Source: Planctomycetota bacterium (GTDB taxonomy: Bacteria; Planctomycetota; Phycisphaerae; WQYP01). Taken from it: a stretch of DNA of 6,403 bases. Each line of letters starts with the position of its first letter. Within the stretch, counting starts at the first letter, position 1. Under the pieces are notes generated by a model. It saw only the letters and a program-made list of their open reading frames with translations, ran no database searches and had not been told where the DNA came from. The position numbers and the translations under genes are program-made. Shown piece by piece: positions 5,985 through 6,403 of the stretch. The stretch is taken from contig JAKAZF010000053.1 in the NCBI GenBank assembly GCA_021826605.1, forward strand, positions 3,656 through 10,058. The letters are read 5' to 3'.

Positions 5985-6130
5985 CCAGAAATGTTCGCAG
6001 TCTGTTTTGTGGATTTGCTGTGAATCCCGGGATTGCGGAAGCTTTCTGTCCCATCAGGTGATCGAAAGCAACGGGCAGACCTTTCGTTGGCTGCCTGCAT
6101 TTATGTCATCCGCCCGCGACGGTGCAGTAA

Positions 6131-6136
6131 GAGGAG
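6131..6136 (+). promoter_or_regulatory. Shine-Dalgarno site of the secreted gene
   Basis: GAGGAG ends seven bases before the ATG at 6144. A second in-frame ATG at 6138 is only one base from the site, too close for normal initiation, so this site decides the start at 6144. Confidence 0.85.
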
Positions 6137-6143
6137 AATGTAT

Positions 6144-6403
6144 ATGTCTGTTTCAAAATCAGGTTTGGTAACTCTGGCAAGCTTGGCCATTGCGGTATGT
6201 GTTTCGAGTTGGACAACGGCTAGATCCCAGGCTGACACCGTTAATGTCCAATTTGAGGGAACCGGAGTCTTTACACCTCAACAGGGGTCATTTTCAGGCA
6301 ACCAGGGAGTGTATACAGGCGACGGGATTGCTGCGCCGGTTTGGAACGTGTTGTCCGAGCCGGCAGGTGCAACCAGTGATTCGATGAGTAATCTGGTGAC
6401 GTC
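6144..6403 (+). CDS. Secreted protein, 5' part only (PEP-CTERM-like)
   Basis: The frame runs open from the ATG at 6144 through the window end (86 complete codons), so only the N-terminus is visible. It starts with a classical signal peptide: a short n-region with one Lys (MSVSKSG), a hydrophobic core of about residues 8-23 (LVTLASLAIAVCVSSW) and a probable signal peptidase I cut after ARSQA at residue 30, leaving mature DTVNVQFEG. The mature part is rich in Gly, Thr, Ser, Val and Gln, and includes VYTGDGIAAPVWNVLSEP, a pattern common in exported planctomycete and verrucomicrobial proteins that often end in a PEP-CTERM sorting signal; that C-terminus is beyond the window, so the class is a guess. 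A strong GAGGAG site fixes the start. The GntR/LacI-type regulator gene lies upstream and may control it. Confidence 0.8.
   Translation, partial: MSVSKSGLVTLASLAIAVCVSSWTTARSQADTVNVQFEGTGVFTPQQGSFSGNQGVYTGDGIAAPVWNVLSEPAGATSDSMSNLVT

Larger units (their letters stand above)
5439..6143. other. Long gene-free region between regulator and secreted gene
   Basis: About 705 bases with no supported gene. Roughly 5440-5690 is GC-rich; open frames on both strands there overlap each other, lack motifs and probably reflect composition, though a decayed gene cannot be excluded. At about 5695 the sequence switches to AT-rich (5697-5870), which contains direct repeats, a dyad and a promoter candidate. The remaining stretch to 6143 is of mixed composition with inverted repeats and would be the leader of the secreted gene. 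No riboswitch family was recognised. Confidence 0.6.

Noticed and set aside
5971..5986. TGGCAATGGCTCAGCC as a sigma54-like promoter for a PEP-CTERM-type gene
   Set aside because: The GG and GC pairs have the right spacing, but the -12 element lacks the TTGC core and it lies about 160 bases from the start codon; a single partial match is weak.
5867..6061. 64-residue + strand open frame starting at GTG in the leader of the secreted gene
   Set aside because: There is no Shine-Dalgarno site, no motif, and it overlaps the inverted repeat; possible as a leader peptide but unsupported.

Overview
The window looks like chromosomal DNA from a Gram-negative-type bacterium, most likely a planctomycete of the Phycisphaerae kind. 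This placement is inference from gene content: a large FlgI-like lipoprotein with no flagellar neighbours, a GntR/LacI-type hybrid regulator, and a secreted gene whose start resembles the PEP-CTERM-style exported proteins common in that group. No rRNA, tRNA, CRISPR array or intact insertion sequence was found. All supported genes lie on the + strand.

Layout. Positions 1-57 hold the last codons of an upstream gene. A YajQ-family nucleotide-binding protein follows (72-572), with a clear ribosome binding site. Next is a large lipoprotein (656-2539; its open frame extends back to 569 and overlaps the yajQ stop as ATGA) that combines a FlgI (flagellar P-ring)-like region with HEAT-like helical repeats. 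A 484-base gap (2540-3023) has no convincing gene but several hairpins in a row. A XerC/XerD-type tyrosine recombinase (3024-4061) has all its catalytic residues and an unusual insertion of about 45 residues in its DNA-binding domain. It ends at a textbook intrinsic terminator (4096-4125).

The right half looks like a separate unit: a GntR-LacI hybrid regulator (4299-5438), a 705-base non-coding stretch (5439-6143), and the start of a secreted protein cut off by the window end (6144-6403). The non-coding stretch contains a perfect 14-bp palindrome, a gapped direct repeat, an imperfect dyad and a sigma70-like promoter candidate, implying a leader of about 280 bases before the secreted gene. A plausible but unproven reading is that the regulator senses a small ligand, perhaps a sugar, and controls the secreted gene or itself.

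The strongest points of interest are the FlgI-like/HEAT lipoprotein, the insertion in the recombinase, the structured gap before the recombinase gene, and the regulator-proximal non-coding region. I found no clear evidence for a wholly new multi-gene system in this window.
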